Origin: Paenalcaligenes sp050487225
GTDB lineage: Bacteria > Pseudomonadota > Gammaproteobacteria > Burkholderiales > Burkholderiaceae_B
DNA length: 64,000 bases
Reading direction: 5' to 3'
Assembly: GCF_050487225.1 (NCBI RefSeq)
Contig: NZ_JBKQGY010000003.1
Location: 496,001 to 560,000, forward strand
Shown: positions 61,503 to 64,000 of the stretch, piece by piece
Layout: the number at the start of each line of letters is the position of its first letter
Numbering within the stretch: position 1 is the stretch's first letter
Made by a program: the position numbers and the translations under genes
The notes under the pieces: generated by a model
What the model was told of the DNA's origin: nothing
Database searches by the model: none
What the model saw: the letters and a program-made list of their open reading frames with translations, nothing else

Positions 61503-63163
61503 CGCAAACGTTTTCACATACACAGGGTGATCAGCCAGTTCTGCAGGTACAAGACCTGTGGGTACGCATCGCCAACAGCAAAGAAGGGCAGCACGCTATT
61601 TCCAACATTTCGCTGGAAATACACCCCGGCGAAACCGTCTGCTTGGTGGGCGAGTCTGGCTCTGGTAAATCCGTAACCTCGCTTGCCACCATGGGCTTGC
61701 TACCCAAAGCCGAACTACAAGCCACTCAAGGCCGCATCTTGTTGGATGGCGAGAACCTGTTAGAGGCCTCGCCTAGCCGCATACGAACGCTGCGTGCATC
61801 CAAAATGGCCATGATCTTCCAAGAACCTATGACTGCGCTCAACCCCGTAGAGCGCGTTGGCCCACAGGTGGAAGAAGTGCTGAAGGTACACGGCGTACGC
61901 AACCCCTCTGAGCGCAAGAAGCAAGTATTGGCGATGTTCGAGTCCGTGCATTTGCCCAACCCTGAAAAAATCTACCGCGCTTACCCACATCAATTGTCTG
62001 GCGGCCAGCGTCAGCGCATTGTGATCAGCATGGCGTTGATTCTGAAGCCACGCCTGCTGATTGCTGACGAGCCCACTACTGCCCTAGACGTCACCACCCA
62101 GAAACAAATTCTGGCGCTGATTCGTGAGCTGCAAGAACAGCAAAACACCGCTGTATTGTTCATCACGCATGACTTTGGTGTGGTGGCTGAGATTGCTGAC
62201 CGTATTGTGGTGATGAACCGTGGTGCCATGGTAGAAACCGGCACGAGGGACGCCATTTTACGCGCCCCCACGCAAGACTACACGCGCCTCTTGGTGTCGT
62301 CCGTGCCTAGCTTAATTCCACCTGCTCCACGCGACATTACACCTGCACCTATGCTGCAAGTAGAGGAGCTGAACAAAACCTACGAAGAGCGCGTGCTGTT
62401 TTCGGCCAGTCGCAAAGTCGTGGCTGCCAACAATGTGTCTTTCACCCTGAACAAGGGCGAGATCATTGGCATTGTGGGCGAGTCCGGTTCGGGGAAGTCC
62501 TCGGTAGCCCGCTGCATCATGCGCTTAATCAAGCCATCATCTGGCCGGGTGTCTTTGGGTGATGCCGATTTAGCCACCGCCAAAGGTGAAGAACTACGTC
62601 AGTTGCGTCAGCGCATACAGATCGTTTTCCAAGACCCTTATAGGTCACTGAACCCCCGTTTACATATACACGACGCCTTGTTAGAAGGCATGCAAAACTA
62701 CGGCTTAAGTGCCAACGAATGTGAAAAACGCATTGATACGCTACTGGCATGGATAGGCATGGATCGCAGCGTACTAAGCCGTTATCCACACCAGTTTTCT
62801 GGCGGCCAACGCCAACGCTTGTGTATTGCCCGCGCTCTGGTGTTAGAGCCAGACATTTTAGTGGCCGACGAAGCGGTATCCGCGCTAGACGTATCCGTAC
62901 AAGCACAAGTATTGAAACTGCTGGATGAAATGCGCCAACGCATTGGTATCTCGGTACTGTTTATTACGCACGATTTACGTGTGGCAGCGCAAATCTGCGA
63001 CCAAATCATTGTGATGCAACGCGGAACCGTGGTGGAAGCCGGGCCTACCGAACAAGTGCTGGTGAACCCCCAACATGAGTACACACGCTCACTGATCGAA
63101 GCCGCCCCCGGCCGCTATTGGGACTTCCAGCATTTTCGCCCCCTTGAACCTGCCATCCATTGA
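61499..63163 (+). CDS. Fused dual ATPase of dipeptide ABC transporter (DppD-DppF/GsiA type)
   Basis: A 554-residue protein with two complete ATPase domains. The first (about 12-265) has GESGSGKSVTS, LSGGQRQRIVISMALI and LIADEPTTALD; the second (about 280-550) has GESGSGKSSVA, FSGGQRQRLCIARALV and LVADEAVSALD. Fusion of the D and F subunits is common in GsiA-like importers. It ends 17 bp before the D-aminoacylase gene. Confidence 0.94.
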   Translation: MTQTFSHTQGDQPVLQVQDLWVRIANSKEGQHAISNISLEIHPGETVCLVGESGSGKSVTSLATMGLLPKAELQATQGRILLDGENLLEASPSRIRTLRASKMAMIFQEPMTALNPVERVGPQVEEVLKVHGVRNPSERKKQVLAMFESVHLPNPEKIYRAYPHQLSGGQRQRIVISMALILKPRLLIADEPTTALDVTTQKQILALIRELQEQQNTAVLFITHDFGVVAEIADRIVVMNRGAMVETGTRDAILRAPTQDYTRLLVSSVPSLIPPAPRDITPAPMLQVEELNKTYEERVLFSASRKVVAANNVSFTLNKGEIIGIVGESGSGKSSVARCIMRLIKPSSGRVSLGDADLATAKGEELRQLRQRIQIVFQDPYRSLNPRLHIHDALLEGMQNYGLSANECEKRIDTLLAWIGMDRSVLSRYPHQFSGGQRQRLCIARALVLEPDILVADEAVSALDVSVQAQVLKLLDEMRQRIGISVLFITHDLRVAAQICDQIIVMQRGTVVEAGPTEQVLVNPQHEYTRSLIEAAPGRYWDFQHFRPLEPAIH

Positions 63164-63180
63164 GCTACGTGAGAAAGACT

Positions 63181-64000
63181 ATGGCCAAACATGCCCACAT
63201 ACTGATTCAACATGCCGAGGTGGCAGATGGCACCGGCACCCCTCGCTTTGATGCCGATATTGCCATCGTGGATGATCGCATTGCCTTTGTAGGCGATTGC
63301 AGCCACTGGACAGCCGACCAACGCATTGATGCCAGTGGGTTGGTGGTGTCCCCCGGTTTTATTGACACCCATACCCATGATGACCGCCTGCTGCTGTCCA
63401 GTAACAGCATGGAGCCCAAAGTCAGCCAAGGCGTGACTACCGTTATCACCGGCAACTGCGGTATTTCACTGGCCCCTACGCCACAACGTTTACACGCCCC
63501 CATCACCCCACCACTGGATTTGCTGGATGGGGAAGGGGAATGGTTCACACACCCCACTTTTCAGAGCTATGTAGACGCCTTAGCGCAGCAACCCGCCGCT
63601 ACGAACTGCGCTCCCTTGGTGGGGCACACCACACTGCGTATCGTGGCCATGTCTGCGCTAGATAGGCCCGCCACGGCCGATGAACTAGAACGCATGAAAA
63701 GCTTGTTGCGCGAAGCCATGCAAGCCGGTGCCATTGGTTTATCCACAGGCTTGGCCTACGACCCGGCCATTGCCGCCTCTACCGAAGAAGTGATTGAGCT
63801 GGCGAAAGTTGCTGCTGAGTTTGGTGGTGTGTATTGCACCCACCTGAGAGACGAATCGGACAACGTCATGGAAGCCTTAGAAGAAGCCTTCCGCATCGGC
63901 CGTGAAGCCAATCTGCCCGTCGTGATCTCGCACCACAAAGTCGCGGGCAAAAACAACTTCGGACGCTCTACCGAAACCCTAGAACGCATACGCCAGCAAA
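63181..64000 (+). CDS. N-acyl-D-amino-acid deacylase (D-aminoacylase), partial at right edge
   Basis: About 273 residues visible of an expected 480 or so. It belongs to the amidohydrolase fold: H64 and H66 in GFIDTHTHDD and C93 in TGNCGIS, the Cys being a zinc ligand in the Alcaligenes enzymes; the HLRDE and VVISHHKVAGKNNFGRS stretches also match the family. It removes acyl groups from N-acyl-D-amino acids, giving D-amino acids for the DadA-like enzyme. The reading frame is open to the end of the window. It is co-directional with the importer genes, so uptake and deacylation are linked. Confidence 0.93.
   Translation, partial: MAKHAHILIQHAEVADGTGTPRFDADIAIVDDRIAFVGDCSHWTADQRIDASGLVVSPGFIDTHTHDDRLLLSSNSMEPKVSQGVTTVITGNCGISLAPTPQRLHAPITPPLDLLDGEGEWFTHPTFQSYVDALAQQPAATNCAPLVGHTTLRIVAMSALDRPATADELERMKSLLREAMQAGAIGLSTGLAYDPAIAASTEEVIELAKVAAEFGGVYCTHLRDESDNVMEALEEAFRIGREANLPVVISHHKVAGKNNFGRSTETLERIRQQ

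Overview
The window looks like a chromosomal segment of a betaproteobacterium, most probably Burkholderiales and perhaps Alcaligenaceae. The basis is gene content: BetT-type choline uptake, a liu leucine-catabolism operon, a three-subunit flavin/cytochrome c dehydrogenase, and N-carbamoyl-D-amino acid hydrolase and D-aminoacylase genes. The genus is an inference; no rRNA or other marker gene is present. LAYOUT. 1-1554: start of a sulfate uptake operon on the minus strand (sbp, then cysT running off the window). 1812-3842: betT-like BCCT carrier, then tRNA-Thr(UGU) and a strong terminator. 4316-23482: an accessory block that is visibly richer in A+T than its flanks. It has two paralogous phage-repressor-like HTH genes with matching operators, an unusual winged-helix regulator with a degenerate receiver, and a complete type I secretion system (TolC, ABC, HlyD). 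With these come a BapA-like surface protein carrying an uninterrupted (Asp-Ala)169-Asp tract, a 1661-residue enzyme with two intact ATP-grasp domains, one degenerate ATP-grasp and an acylphosphatase, a secreted HExxH protein and a membrane protein. 23440-32713: AraC regulator divergent from liuABCD, an acyl-CoA synthetase and a gamma-carbonic-anhydrase-like protein. 32923-34272: aromatic-acid MFS carrier. 34273-35250: gene-poor, very A+T-rich spacer. 35251-39035: Tat-exported dehydrogenase complex of the gluconate 2-dehydrogenase type. 39218-51235: two-component system, TolC/FtsX/LolD-type/HlyD exporter, then HAD phosphatase, alpha/beta hydrolase and two four-helix transporters, facing a convergent aminotransferase, acyltransferase and ureohydrolase operon. 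51828-64000: GNAT gene followed by a D-amino-acid utilisation locus (N-carbamoyl-D-amino acid hydrolase, TetR regulator with a nearby operator, ThDP enzyme, D-amino-acid dehydrogenase, dipeptide ABC importer, D-aminoacylase). HOW IT WORKS TOGETHER. The most striking system is 7224-23482. A secreted protein offers about 170 regularly spaced Asp carboxylates, and the same gene run encodes carboxylate-amine ligase domains of the cyanophycin-synthetase and YheC/D types. I propose, as inference, that the Asp side chains of a ribosomally made (DA)n scaffold are amidated in the cytoplasm, exported by the type I system, and later handled by the HExxH protein. A second possibly undescribed unit is the 39218-51235 pathway-plus-exporter cluster.
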